Translations under genes and position numbers: made by a program
Notes under the pieces: generated by a model
What the model was told of the DNA's origin: nothing
Databases searched by the model: none
Seen by the model: only the letters and a program-made list of their open reading frames with translations
Part shown: piece after piece, positions 8,175 through 15,973 of the stretch
How positions within the stretch are numbered: position 1 is the first letter of the stretch
How the letters are laid out: each line of letters begins with the position of its first letter
NCBI RefSeq assembly: GCF_022829685.1
Contig: NZ_JAKSYE010000125.1
Span: 394,454 to 458,453 of the forward strand
Length of the DNA: 64,000 nt
Direction: 5' to 3'
Source: Methylobacterium sp. E-045
Lineage (GTDB): Bacteria; Pseudomonadota; Alphaproteobacteria; Rhizobiales; Beijerinckiaceae

Positions 8175-8681
8175 CTACTCGAAGCGGTAGGCCACCTTGG
8201 AGAGGACGGCGCCGGCCATGCGGTCGACGGCCTCGGCCACCTGCACGCCGCCGAGACCGGCGTAGAAGCCGCAGGCGCGCTCGTTACCTGCCAGGGTCCA
8301 GACCCCAACCCGCGTCAGTCCATGGTCGGCGAGGTCGTTGCGGATCGCGCGGAACAGGCGTCGGCCGAGACCCAGGCCCTGATAGGCCGGCAGGATGTAG
8401 AGTTCGTCCACCTCCCCCGAGGCCTTGAAGGCGCTGCCCCTCGCCTGCCCGTAGATGGCGTATCCGACGACCTCGTCGCCGATCTCGACCACCACCAGGG
8501 GGCGATTGCGCTGGGCCGCGCCGAGCCACCATTGCGAGGGGCGCTGGGAGATCATCCGTTCCAGCGAGACGCCGGGAATGATGCCGCGATAGGCCTCCCG
8601 CCAGGTTTCGTCGAAGACGTCGCTCAACCGATCGGCGTCTCGCGGACGGGCGCGGCGGATGCTGGTGGTGCTCGTCTTCAT
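8175..8681 (-). CDS. GNAT family N-acetyltransferase
   Basis: A 168-residue protein with the GNAT fold. The N-terminus SIRRARPRDADRLSDVFDETW is the usual substrate-side segment; VDELYILPAYQGLGLGRRLF near residues 91-110 carries the acetyl-CoA pyrophosphate loop (Q/R-x-x-G-x-G/A); and LTRVGVWTLAGNERACGFYAGLGG is the motif B strand and helix. The acceptor is unknown. The start at 8681 is preferred over an upstream in-frame ATG because the fold begins directly after it. It is divergent from the tyrosine phosphatase gene. Confidence 0.85.
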   Translation of the reverse strand: MKTSTTSIRRARPRDADRLSDVFDETWREAYRGIIPGVSLERMISQRPSQWWLGAAQRNRPLVVVEIGDEVVGYAIYGQARGSAFKASGEVDELYILPAYQGLGLGRRLFRAIRNDLADHGLTRVGVWTLAGNERACGFYAGLGGVQVAEAVDRMAGAVLSKVAYRFE

Positions 8682-8887
8682 GACTGTCCCTACGCTTGGT
8701 GGAAACGGGAACGATCGCGCATCGAAATCCACGATACGGGCATGATGAAGGCAAGCCGGATGCCGAGTTCCGGAAAACGCGATTCGTCGGGCGCGGGTGG
8801 CGCGATTCGGAGACATCCGTTTGCCCGACGCTGCCACGACTGTTAGAGCCGCCGCACGCTCCTCTCGACAGGTTGCTTCCGGCCCCC

Positions 8888-9613
8888 GTGTTCAACAGAT
8901 TCATCAAGCCCGAGATCCGGTATGCCCGGCGCATGGCGCGGATCGCCCGCTTCGAGCAGCCGATCGCCGGCCGGGGCGCGCGCATGCGGGCCTGGGCGAA
9001 CATGCTGCTCGTGGATCACGGCGTGTTCCGGCTGGCCTATCTCAACCGGCACAAGATCGGCACCGGCAAGGTCTGGCGCTCGGCCCAACCGACGCCGCAC
9101 CAGCTCGCCTGGTTCCGGCGGCAGGGCGTGCGGACGGTGATCTCCCTGCGCGGCGGCCGCGAGCACGGCTCCTGGCCGCTCCAGCGCGAGGCCTGCGCGC
9201 AGCAGGGGCTCGATCTCGTGGAGTTCGTGCTGCGCTCGCGCGAGGCGCCGTCGAAGGAGACGATCCTCGGCGCGAAGGCGTTCTTCGAACGCGTCCAGTA
9301 TCCCGCCGTGATGCATTGTAAGTCAGGCGCCGACCGGGCCGGTCTCGGTGCCGCCCTGTTCCTCATCCTGCACGAAGGCGTGCCGGTCTCGGAGGCGATG
9401 GGTCAGCTCTCGGCGCGGTACGGCCATTTCCGCTTCGCCAAGACCGGAATCCTCGACGCGTTCTTCGATCTCTACCTGCGCGAGGGCGAAGCGAAGGGAC
9501 TGGGTTTCCTGACCTGGGTCGAGACGGTCTACGACCCCGAGGCCCTGAAGCGCGAGTTCAGGCCGGGCTTCTGGTCCGATCTCGTGGTCGACCGGGTCAT
9601 CAAGCGGGAATAG
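8888..9613 (+). CDS. Tyrosine/dual-specificity protein phosphatase family protein
   Basis: About 241 residues from a GTG at 8888 (FNRFIKPEIRYARRM follows); ATG 8933 is an alternative and the frame is open back to 8696. The Cys-based phosphatase loop is HCKSGADRAGLG (C-x5-R), preceded by WRSAQPTPHQLAWFRRQGVRTVISLRG, which is the standard arrangement in bacterial DSP-like phosphatases, including a possible general acid region near SREAPSKE. The protein lacks a signal peptide and has a basic N-terminus. Similar alphaproteobacterial proteins are annotated only by fold. Substrates could be phosphoproteins or phosphorylated lipids or sugars; nothing nearby decides between these. Confidence 0.75.
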   Translation: MFNRFIKPEIRYARRMARIARFEQPIAGRGARMRAWANMLLVDHGVFRLAYLNRHKIGTGKVWRSAQPTPHQLAWFRRQGVRTVISLRGGREHGSWPLQREACAQQGLDLVEFVLRSREAPSKETILGAKAFFERVQYPAVMHCKSGADRAGLGAALFLILHEGVPVSEAMGQLSARYGHFRFAKTGILDAFFDLYLREGEAKGLGFLTWVETVYDPEALKREFRPGFWSDLVVDRVIKRE

Positions 9614-9659
9614 GCGATGCTCGGCGCGTCCCTCCCGTGTGGGGAGGAGGGATGTCTTG

Positions 9660-10532
9660 CTACTCCGCCGCCATCCGCGTGGTCTCGCGGAACGGATGGG
9701 CCGGGTAGATGCCGATGATGCGCAGTTCGCGCGAGAAATAGGCGAGTTCGTCCAGGGCACGGGCGAGGCCCGGATCCTCCGGATGGCCGTCCACCTCGGC
9801 ATAGAACTGCGTCGCCGAGAACTGGCCCTCGACCATGTAGCTCTCGAGCTTCGACATGTTGACGCCGTTGGTGGCGAACCCCCCCAGCGCCTTGTAGAGC
9901 GCCGCCGGGATGTTGCGCACGCGGAAGATGAAGCTCGTCACCGTCGGTCCGGCATTGGGCGGCACCTCCACCGCCTCCGGCGAGAACACTACGAAGCGCG
10001 TGGTGTTGTGGCTCTCGTCCTCCACGTCGCGGGCGAGGATGTCGAGCCCGTAGACGCCCGCCGCCATGGCCGGGGCCAGGGCGCCGCGGCTCGGATCGCC
10101 GGCTTCGGCGATTTCGCGCGCCGCGCCCGCGGTGTCGCCGGCCACGATGGCCTTCAGCCCGAGCCGCCGGATGATCTTGCGGCACTGGCCGAGCGCGTGG
10201 ACGTGGCTGTGCACGGTCCGGATCGCCTCGATCGGCGTACCGGGAAGCGCCATCAGCTGAAAATGGATCGGCAGGAAGTGCTCGGCCACGATGTGGAGGT
10301 TGGAACTCGGAATCAGATGGTGGATGTCGGCCACACGCCCGGCGATGGAATTCTCGATGGGGATCATCGCCAGGGCGGCGCGGCCGTCGTTCACCGCCGC
10401 GAAGGCCTCCTCGAACGAGGCGCAGGGCAGCGGCGTCCAGTCGGGATAGGCCTGGGCGCAGATGATGTGCGAATTCGCGCCCGGCTCGCCCTGGTAGGAG
10501 ATCGTGGTGCGGGATTCGGTCGTATCGGACAT
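9660..10532 (-). CDS. pheA: Prephenate dehydratase
   Basis: A 290-residue monofunctional prephenate dehydratase converting prephenate to phenylpyruvate for phenylalanine. The catalytic domain has ISYQGEPGANSH near residues 11-22, MIPIENSIAGRV, and the signature NTTRFVVFS with the catalytic Thr-Arg-Phe. A C-terminal ACT domain follows (FIFRVRNIPAALYKAL, then KLESYM), the site of phenylalanine feedback. The N-terminal chorismate mutase of enterobacterial PheA is absent, as expected in this group. It begins 19 bases after the kdsB stop, so the two are co-transcribed. Confidence 0.95.
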   Translation of the reverse strand: MSDTTESRTTISYQGEPGANSHIICAQAYPDWTPLPCASFEEAFAAVNDGRAALAMIPIENSIAGRVADIHHLIPSSNLHIVAEHFLPIHFQLMALPGTPIEAIRTVHSHVHALGQCRKIIRRLGLKAIVAGDTAGAAREIAEAGDPSRGALAPAMAAGVYGLDILARDVEDESHNTTRFVVFSPEAVEVPPNAGPTVTSFIFRVRNIPAALYKALGGFATNGVNMSKLESYMVEGQFSATQFYAEVDGHPEDPGLARALDELAYFSRELRIIGIYPAHPFRETTRMAAE

Positions 10533-10551
10533 GGGGGGATGACTCGGTTCG

Positions 10552-11295
10552 TCAGTTGAGGCGCCGGGCCAGGAGCACGGCCCGCGCCCGTTCGAGATCG
10601 GCGGGGGTGTCGACGCCGAGCGGCAGGTCGTCGACGATGATGGCGTCGATGCGCATGCCCGCCTCCAGCGCCCGCAGCTGCTCCAGCTTCTCGCGGGTTT
10701 CGAGTTCGCCGGGGGGCATGGCCATGAACCGGGTGAGCGCCCGGCGGCGATAGGCGTAGAGGCCGATATGGTGGAACAGCGGCCCCTCCCCCCAGGGCGC
10801 CTGCGCCCGCGTGAAGTAGAGGGCGCGCAGGCGGTTCGGCCCCACATGGTGGCCGACGAGCTTCACCACGTTGGGATCGTGCCGCTCCTCGTCGCGGGTG
10901 ATGAGGGCGCAGAGGGTGGCGATGTCCACGGCCCTGTCCGCCAGCGGCGTGATCGAAGCGCCGATGATCGCCGGGTTGATCGTCGGCAGGTCGCCCTGCA
11001 CGTTGACCACCACGTCGTGGTTGCCCTGCGGATCGATGATGTCCAGGGCCTCGGCCAGCCGGTCCGAGCCGGAGGGATGATCGGCCCGGGTGAGGGTCGC
11101 GAGGCCGCCGACCCGCTCGATCGCCTCGACGATCTCGACGGCATCCGTGGCCACCACCACCGGCCCGATCCCGGCCTCCACGGCGCGGCGCCAGACATGG
11201 ACGATCATCGGCTCGCCGGCGATGTCGGCCATCGGCTTGTTCGGCAGCCGGGTGGCGGCCATGCGGGCGGGGATGAGAACGAGGGGATCCGACAT
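10552..11295 (-). CDS. kdsB: 3-deoxy-manno-octulosonate cytidylyltransferase
   Basis: A 247-residue CMP-Kdo synthetase that activates Kdo with CTP for lipopolysaccharide core assembly. The nucleotide-binding start LVLIPARMAATRLPNKPMADIAG, the VVNVQGDLPTINP block and HIGLYAYRRRALTRF are all typical, and the length is normal. It is the first gene of kdsB-pheA and is divergent from the cytochrome c gene; this three-gene arrangement is conserved across Rhizobiales. Confidence 0.95.
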   Translation of the reverse strand: MSDPLVLIPARMAATRLPNKPMADIAGEPMIVHVWRRAVEAGIGPVVVATDAVEIVEAIERVGGLATLTRADHPSGSDRLAEALDIIDPQGNHDVVVNVQGDLPTINPAIIGASITPLADRAVDIATLCALITRDEERHDPNVVKLVGHHVGPNRLRALYFTRAQAPWGEGPLFHHIGLYAYRRRALTRFMAMPPGELETREKLEQLRALEAGMRIDAIIVDDLPLGVDTPADLERARAVLLARRLN

Positions 11296-11540
11296 CGACC
11301 GGCGTATCTCTGCAGCGAGCCGGGGGAGTAGCAGGGGCCGTCCGCCTTGTCATCGGCACGCGGTCGCAGGTGCCAAGGAATGACATCCGGCGCTCTGCGA
11401 CTACACGGCCGCCCTCTCCGCCATTGTCAAGGTCGGCCCTTAGCCGCTATTCACCCTCGAACATTTCCAGTGTCCGGGGCATCCGCTCACCGGGCCTCGC
11501 ATGCCGCCGCAACCGGCGGGCGCCCCCGGAGTTGTCGAGA

Positions 11541-12152
11541 ATGGACTCTTTCGAGCTGAACAAGGTCGCGGGCGCCGTACTCGGCACTCTCCTTCTCGCC
11601 ATCGGGTCCGGCTTCGTCGCCGAATTGATCTACAGCCCCAAACCGGCGGGAAATGCGGGCTACGCCCTGCCCGAGCCTCAGCCCGAGGCGGCCGGGGGCG
11701 GTGCCGCCGCCGCCGCGGTGAAGGCCGAGCCCCTCCCGGTCCGCCTCGCCAGCGCCAGCGTCGAGAAGGGCACCGGCGCAGCCAAGAAATGCGCCGCCTG
11801 CCACAGTTTCGAGAAGGGCGGCCCGAACAAGGTCGGCCCGCATCTCTGGGGCGTGGTCGACCGTCAGCGCGCCCATGAGAGCGGGTTCGAGTATTCCGCC
11901 GCCCTGAAGGAGAAGGGCGGTACCTGGACCTACGACGAGCTCGACCACTTCCTCACCAATCCGAAGACCTACGTGCCGGGCACCAAGATGGCCTTCGCCG
12001 GCATCCAGGCGCCGCAGGAGCGCGCCGACGTGATCGCCTATCTGCGCTCGCTGGCCGATACCCCGGCGCCCCTCCCCGCCGTGGAGAAGGCCGCCTCGGC
12101 CGATGACAAGCCGGCGGTCGAGAAGGCGCCGGAGGAGAAGCCGGCCCAATAA
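11541..12152 (+). CDS. Membrane-anchored class I cytochrome c (CycM type)
   Basis: A 203-residue protein with one uncleaved N-terminal membrane helix (about residues 10-28, AGAVLGTLLLAIGSGFVAEL), an Ala/Pro/Gly-rich linker (40-70), one haem-c site CAACH (Cys84, Cys87, His88) and axial Met150 in PGTKMAFAG. The C-terminal 35 residues are a low-complexity Ala/Glu/Lys/Pro tail. This is the layout of CycM/cytochrome c552-type proteins that shuttle electrons between the bc1 complex and aa3 oxidase at the periplasmic face. The ATG is preceded by GGAG nine bases upstream. A hairpin follows the stop. Confidence 0.93.
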   Translation: MDSFELNKVAGAVLGTLLLAIGSGFVAELIYSPKPAGNAGYALPEPQPEAAGGGAAAAAVKAEPLPVRLASASVEKGTGAAKKCAACHSFEKGGPNKVGPHLWGVVDRQRAHESGFEYSAALKEKGGTWTYDELDHFLTNPKTYVPGTKMAFAGIQAPQERADVIAYLRSLADTPAPLPAVEKAASADDKPAVEKAPEEKPAQ

Positions 12153-12190
12153 GCGTCGTCCTGAGGCGACATCCTCGTCATCGGCTCGAC

Positions 12191-12225
12191 GGAAAGGCGC
12201 GGCGTGTCCGCGCCTTTCCCGTTTC
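12191..12225 (+). terminator. Probable terminator of the cytochrome c gene
   Basis: GGAAAGGCGCGG-CGTGT-CCGCGCCTTTCC is a perfect 12-bp stem 38 bases after the stop codon, followed by CGTTTCC. The T tract is weak, so termination may be partial. Confidence 0.65.
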
Positions 12226-12569
12226 CAGACGACCCGCCGATCGGCCCACGCGCATATTGCAGTGCGGTAACATTCCGCGAATCACGTGACCGGCCGAGTT
12301 CGAGCCTCGCGCGGGTCGCGCCATCGTGAACGCGCGAGACCGCACACGAATCGACCAAGATCGCCGCCCACCAACGGTTTCGGGTCAGGATTCCTTCATC
12401 ATACTGCACTGCCCGCCTTCGTCGTGAACGGCGAGCGGAGCCCTGCGCGCTACAATCTAGAATTATATCAGTTATTGCATCGCACAATAGAATTGGTGCA
12501 GGAAGGTGCCGCAAATCGAAGCAAGCGAGAGCGAGACGGATGTCGAACGGTGTCGAGGAACAGTCTGCC
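12226..12569. other. Leader and promoter region of the FMN dehydrogenase gene
   Basis: About 340 bases with no recognisable gene. The part at 12451-12500 is distinctly AT-rich (CTAGAATTATATCAGTTATT) against the surrounding GC-rich DNA and is the likely promoter for the flavoenzyme. I see no clear operator. Confidence 0.4.
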
Positions 12570-13835
12570 ATGGGTGAACGCGCATTGATCCATCGCCGGA
12601 AACTGTTGGCCTACTTCTCCTCCAGCCCCCTGTTCGCGCCGAGCGCCGCACGCGCCCTGGCGGGACTCGCCGCCCTCGGAACCACGGAAGCGGTGGCCCA
12701 GAGCTACGACGTGCTGCGCGCCGCCCCCGTGATGAACGGCGACCTCATCGCCTCTCCGGCTCAGGCCCTCAACGTGTTCGATTTCGAGCCCGTGGCGAAG
12801 AAGGAATTGCCGCCGGCGCATTACGGCTACCTCGCCAGCGGCGTCGATGCCGACAAGACGCTGAAGGCCAACCGAGACGATTTCGACAGGATCCACGTCC
12901 GCGCCCGCCGCCTGATCGATGTCCGCAAGATCGACACCACCGTGACGATCTTCGGAGAGACCTGGGCGAGCCCGATCGCGCTCGCCCCCGTCAGCAGCGT
13001 CGGCGCCTTCCATCCCGAAGCCGAGGCCGCCGCGGCCCGCGCCTGCAAGGTGAAGGGTCACCAGATGATCCTGTCCACGGTGGGCAGCACCTCCATCGAG
13101 GACGTCATCAAGGAGCGCGGCGCCCCCGTCTGGTACATGCTCTACCCCACCGACGACTGGTCCGTGACCGAGAAGCTGGTGAAGCGCGCGGAAGCCGCCG
13201 GTGCTCCGGCCATCGTGCTCACCGTCGACCGCCAGGGCGGCCGCAACACCGAGACGCTGTTCCGCGAGCGCCGGGCCGACACCCGCACCTGTACCGATTG
13301 CCACACGCCGGGCTTCAAGAACGAAGTCAGCCGCAAGCCGATGTTCGACGACATCGACGTGTCGAAGGTGACCAACCTCTACGGCACCGGCATGACCTGG
13401 GATTACGTGAAGCGCCTGCGCGGCATCGTGAAGGGCAAACTCGTCCTCAAGGGCATCATGACCCAGGAAGACGCCAAGATCGCCCTGACCCACGGCGTCG
13501 ATGCGCTCATCGTCTCGAACCATGGCGGCCGCGCCGAAGAGAGCCTGCAATCGACCATCGGTGCCCTTCCCGAGGTGGTCGCCGCCGTGAACGGCAAGGT
13601 GCCGGTCCTCATCGACGGCGGCTTCCGCCGCGGCACCGACGTGCTGAAGGCCCTGGCGCTCGGCGCCACCGCCGTCTGCGTCGGCCGCCCCTATGTCTGG
13701 GGCCTCGCCGCCTTCGGCCAGCCCGGCGTCGAGATGGTGCTCACCCTGATGCAGCGCGAGTTCGAGACGATCATGCGCCAGGTCGGAGCCACCAAGCTCT
13801 CCGAGATCACGTCCAAGAGCGTCCAGATCGTCTGA
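12570..13835 (+). CDS. Exported FMN-dependent alpha-hydroxy acid dehydrogenase with a CXXCH motif
   Basis: About 421 residues of the lactate/glycolate oxidase family. The FMN barrel shows SPIALAPVSSVGAFHPE, WYMLYP, LVLKGIM with the FMN lysine, the catalytic His in VSNHGGRAEESL (about residue 318) and LIDGGFRRGTDVLKALALGA. The N-terminus HRRKLLAYFSSSPLF...AVAQ looks like a twin-arginine-like export signal, unusual in this family. Loop 4 carries CTDCH (residues 241-245, bases 13290-13304), which has the form of a covalent haem-c site. I choose ATG 12570 over 12540 because GAGGAA lies nine bases before it. Known relatives pass electrons from L-lactate to quinone or cytochrome c; the substrate here is not determined. 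Confidence 0.85.
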   Translation: MGERALIHRRKLLAYFSSSPLFAPSAARALAGLAALGTTEAVAQSYDVLRAAPVMNGDLIASPAQALNVFDFEPVAKKELPPAHYGYLASGVDADKTLKANRDDFDRIHVRARRLIDVRKIDTTVTIFGETWASPIALAPVSSVGAFHPEAEAAAARACKVKGHQMILSTVGSTSIEDVIKERGAPVWYMLYPTDDWSVTEKLVKRAEAAGAPAIVLTVDRQGGRNTETLFRERRADTRTCTDCHTPGFKNEVSRKPMFDDIDVSKVTNLYGTGMTWDYVKRLRGIVKGKLVLKGIMTQEDAKIALTHGVDALIVSNHGGRAEESLQSTIGALPEVVAAVNGKVPVLIDGGFRRGTDVLKALALGATAVCVGRPYVWGLAAFGQPGVEMVLTLMQREFETIMRQVGATKLSEITSKSVQIV

Positions 13836-13840
13836 TACCG

Positions 13841-13943
13841 GACCTCGTTGAGTCTGACTCATCGAGGTCTGCCCGCGCGACTGCGCGGCGGCGGTCGTCC
13901 GCCGGACCTCACTGACTCTGACCTATGGGTCAAAGTCAGTGAG
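13841..13943. repeat. Two related hairpins between the dehydrogenase and the peptide-importer operon
   Basis: GACCTCGTTGAGTC/GACTCATCGAGGTC (13841-13869, one mismatch) and CTCACTGACTCTGACC/GGGTCAAAGTCAGTGAG (13908-13943) share the words GACCTC and TGACTCTGA. Between them is a GC-rich palindromic stretch. They lie right after the flavoenzyme stop and may terminate it, though neither has a T tract. Confidence 0.6.
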
Positions 13944-14104
13944 ACTTGGTATGACGCCCTTCAAACGACCGTTCCTCCGGCGCGTTGGAGCGACGCGCCG
14001 GAGACGTGCCCGCTTGGCGTGGCCTGTCCCGACGTCCTAGAAGGACATCCCGCCCGCGCCCTCGACCGCACGGGCAACGGAATTCGGGAGACAGCCGCCT
14101 CGTG

Positions 14105-15973
14105 ATGCGAACAGCCCTGATCGGACGCCTTCTCGCCGCCTCCCTCGCGGTCGCCGCCTTCGCCGGCGGTGCCAGGGCCGCCCCCGACGGCGCCCCATGG
14201 GTCCACGCCCTCACGCTGATGGGCGAGCCGAAATACCCCGCCGGGTTCAGGCAGTTCGATTACGCGGACCCGAAGGCCCCCAAGGGCGGCCTCGTCCGCC
14301 TCGGCGCCCAGGGCGGCTTCGACAATTTCAACCTCGTCGTGGCGGGCCTGAAGGGCGATCTCGAAGGCGGGGTCGCGCAGATCTACGATACGCTGATGAC
14401 GGAGTCGCTGGACGAGCCGTTCACCTCCTACGGGCTCCTCGCCGAAGGCGTGCGCCTCGCCGACGACCTCTCCTCCGTGAGCTACCGCCTGCGCGAGAAT
14501 GCCCGCTGGCACGACGGAAAACCGATCACGCCCGAGGACGTGGTCTGGTCCTACGAGACGTTGAAGGCCAACAGCCCGTTCTACGCGGCCTATTACCAGA
14601 CGGTGGCCAAGGGCGAGGTCACGGGCCCGCGCGAGGTGACCTTCACCTTCACCGAGAAGGGCAACCGCGAACTGCCGCAGGTGCTCGGCCAGCTCCGCGT
14701 TCTGCCCAAGCACTGGTGGACGGCCAAGGACGCGGAAGGGCGCCAGCGCGACGTCACCCAGACCACCCTCGAGATCCCCCTCGGCTCCGGCCCCTATCGC
14801 CTCTCCAAATTCGAGCCCGGCCGCAGCGCCACCTATGAGCGCGTCGCCGATTACTGGGGCGCCGACCTGCCGGTGAATGCCGGACGCAACAATTTCGGCA
14901 CGATGCGCAACGAGTATTTTCGTGACGCCACCGTGCTGATCGAGGCGCTGAAGGGCGACCTCTTCGACTTCCGCGCCGAGAACGTCGCCCGCAACTGGGC
15001 CACCGCCTATGACGACTTCCCCGCCGTGAAGGAGGGGCGCCTGATCAAGGAGGAATTCCCCGATCGCGGCAACGGCATCATGCAGGCCTTCGTCTTCAAC
15101 ACGCGCAAGGCGAAATTCGCCGACGAGCGGGTGCGCCGCGCCTTCAACCTCGCCATGAACTTCGAGGAGATGAACAGGGCGCTGTTCTTCGGCCTCTACA
15201 AGCGCATCGATTCCTATTATTTCGGCTCGGAACTCGCCTCCTCCGGCCTGCCGCAGGGCGAGGAATTGGCGATCCTCGACGGCGTGAAGGACAAGGTGCC
15301 GTCCGCCGTCCTCACGACGCCCTACACCAACCCTGTGAACGGCACGCCCGATGCCGTGCGCGCCAACCTGCGCGAGGCGGTGCGTCTCCTCAAGGAGGCC
15401 GGCTACGAACTCCGCGACGGGCGCATGACCAACGTGAAGACCGGCGAGCCGCTCACCGTCGAGTTCCTGGAGTTCCAGAGCGTGTTCGAGCGGGTGGTCC
15501 TGCCGTTCTCGGCCCAGCTGAAGCTCATCGGCATCCAGACCTCGCTCCGCGTCATCGATCAGGCGCAGTACCAGAACCGGCTGCGCGCCTTCGATTTCGA
15601 CGTGACCACGAGTTCCTGGGGCCAGTCGCTCTCGCCCGGCAACGAGCAGCGCGAATATTGGGGCTCGGCCGCCGCCGACAAGCAGGGGTCGCGCAACCTG
15701 ATCGGCATCAAGGACCCGGCCATCGACACGCTGATCGAGCGGGTGATCTTCGCCAAGGACCGGCCGGGCGTGCTCGCCGCAACCCATGCCCTCGACCGGG
15801 TGCTGCTGTCGCACAACTACGTCGTGCCGCAATGGGCCTCGAACGTGTCCCGGACCCTGCGCTGGAACCGGTTCGCGCACCCGGCGACCCTGCCGCTCTA
15901 CGGCTCCTCCGGCTTCCCGACCACGTGGTGGTACGACGAGGCCCTGGCCGCCAAGACCGGGGCACCCCGGTGA
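14105..15973 (+). CDS. ABC transporter substrate-binding protein, YejA-like (first copy)
   Basis: A 622-residue periplasmic solute-binding protein of the peptide/nickel family 5. A Sec signal peptide (MRTALIGRLLAASLAVAAFAG...ARA, cleavage about residue 24) precedes the LMGEPKYPAGFRQFDYADPKAPKGG start typical of YejA, the binding protein of the microcin C/oligopeptide importer. Further family blocks are RENARWHDGKPITPEDVVWS and the C-terminal QWASNVSRTLRWNRFAHP. The ATG at 14105 is used, but a GTG one codon earlier is possible. Its stop overlaps the next gene (GTGA), so the two are translationally coupled. Confidence 0.9.
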   Translation: MRTALIGRLLAASLAVAAFAGGARAAPDGAPWVHALTLMGEPKYPAGFRQFDYADPKAPKGGLVRLGAQGGFDNFNLVVAGLKGDLEGGVAQIYDTLMTESLDEPFTSYGLLAEGVRLADDLSSVSYRLRENARWHDGKPITPEDVVWSYETLKANSPFYAAYYQTVAKGEVTGPREVTFTFTEKGNRELPQVLGQLRVLPKHWWTAKDAEGRQRDVTQTTLEIPLGSGPYRLSKFEPGRSATYERVADYWGADLPVNAGRNNFGTMRNEYFRDATVLIEALKGDLFDFRAENVARNWATAYDDFPAVKEGRLIKEEFPDRGNGIMQAFVFNTRKAKFADERVRRAFNLAMNFEEMNRALFFGLYKRIDSYYFGSELASSGLPQGEELAILDGVKDKVPSAVLTTPYTNPVNGTPDAVRANLREAVRLLKEAGYELRDGRMTNVKTGEPLTVEFLEFQSVFERVVLPFSAQLKLIGIQTSLRVIDQAQYQNRLRAFDFDVTTSSWGQSLSPGNEQREYWGSAAADKQGSRNLIGIKDPAIDTLIERVIFAKDRPGVLAATHALDRVLLSHNYVVPQWASNVSRTLRWNRFAHPATLPLYGSSGFPTTWWYDEALAAKTGAPR

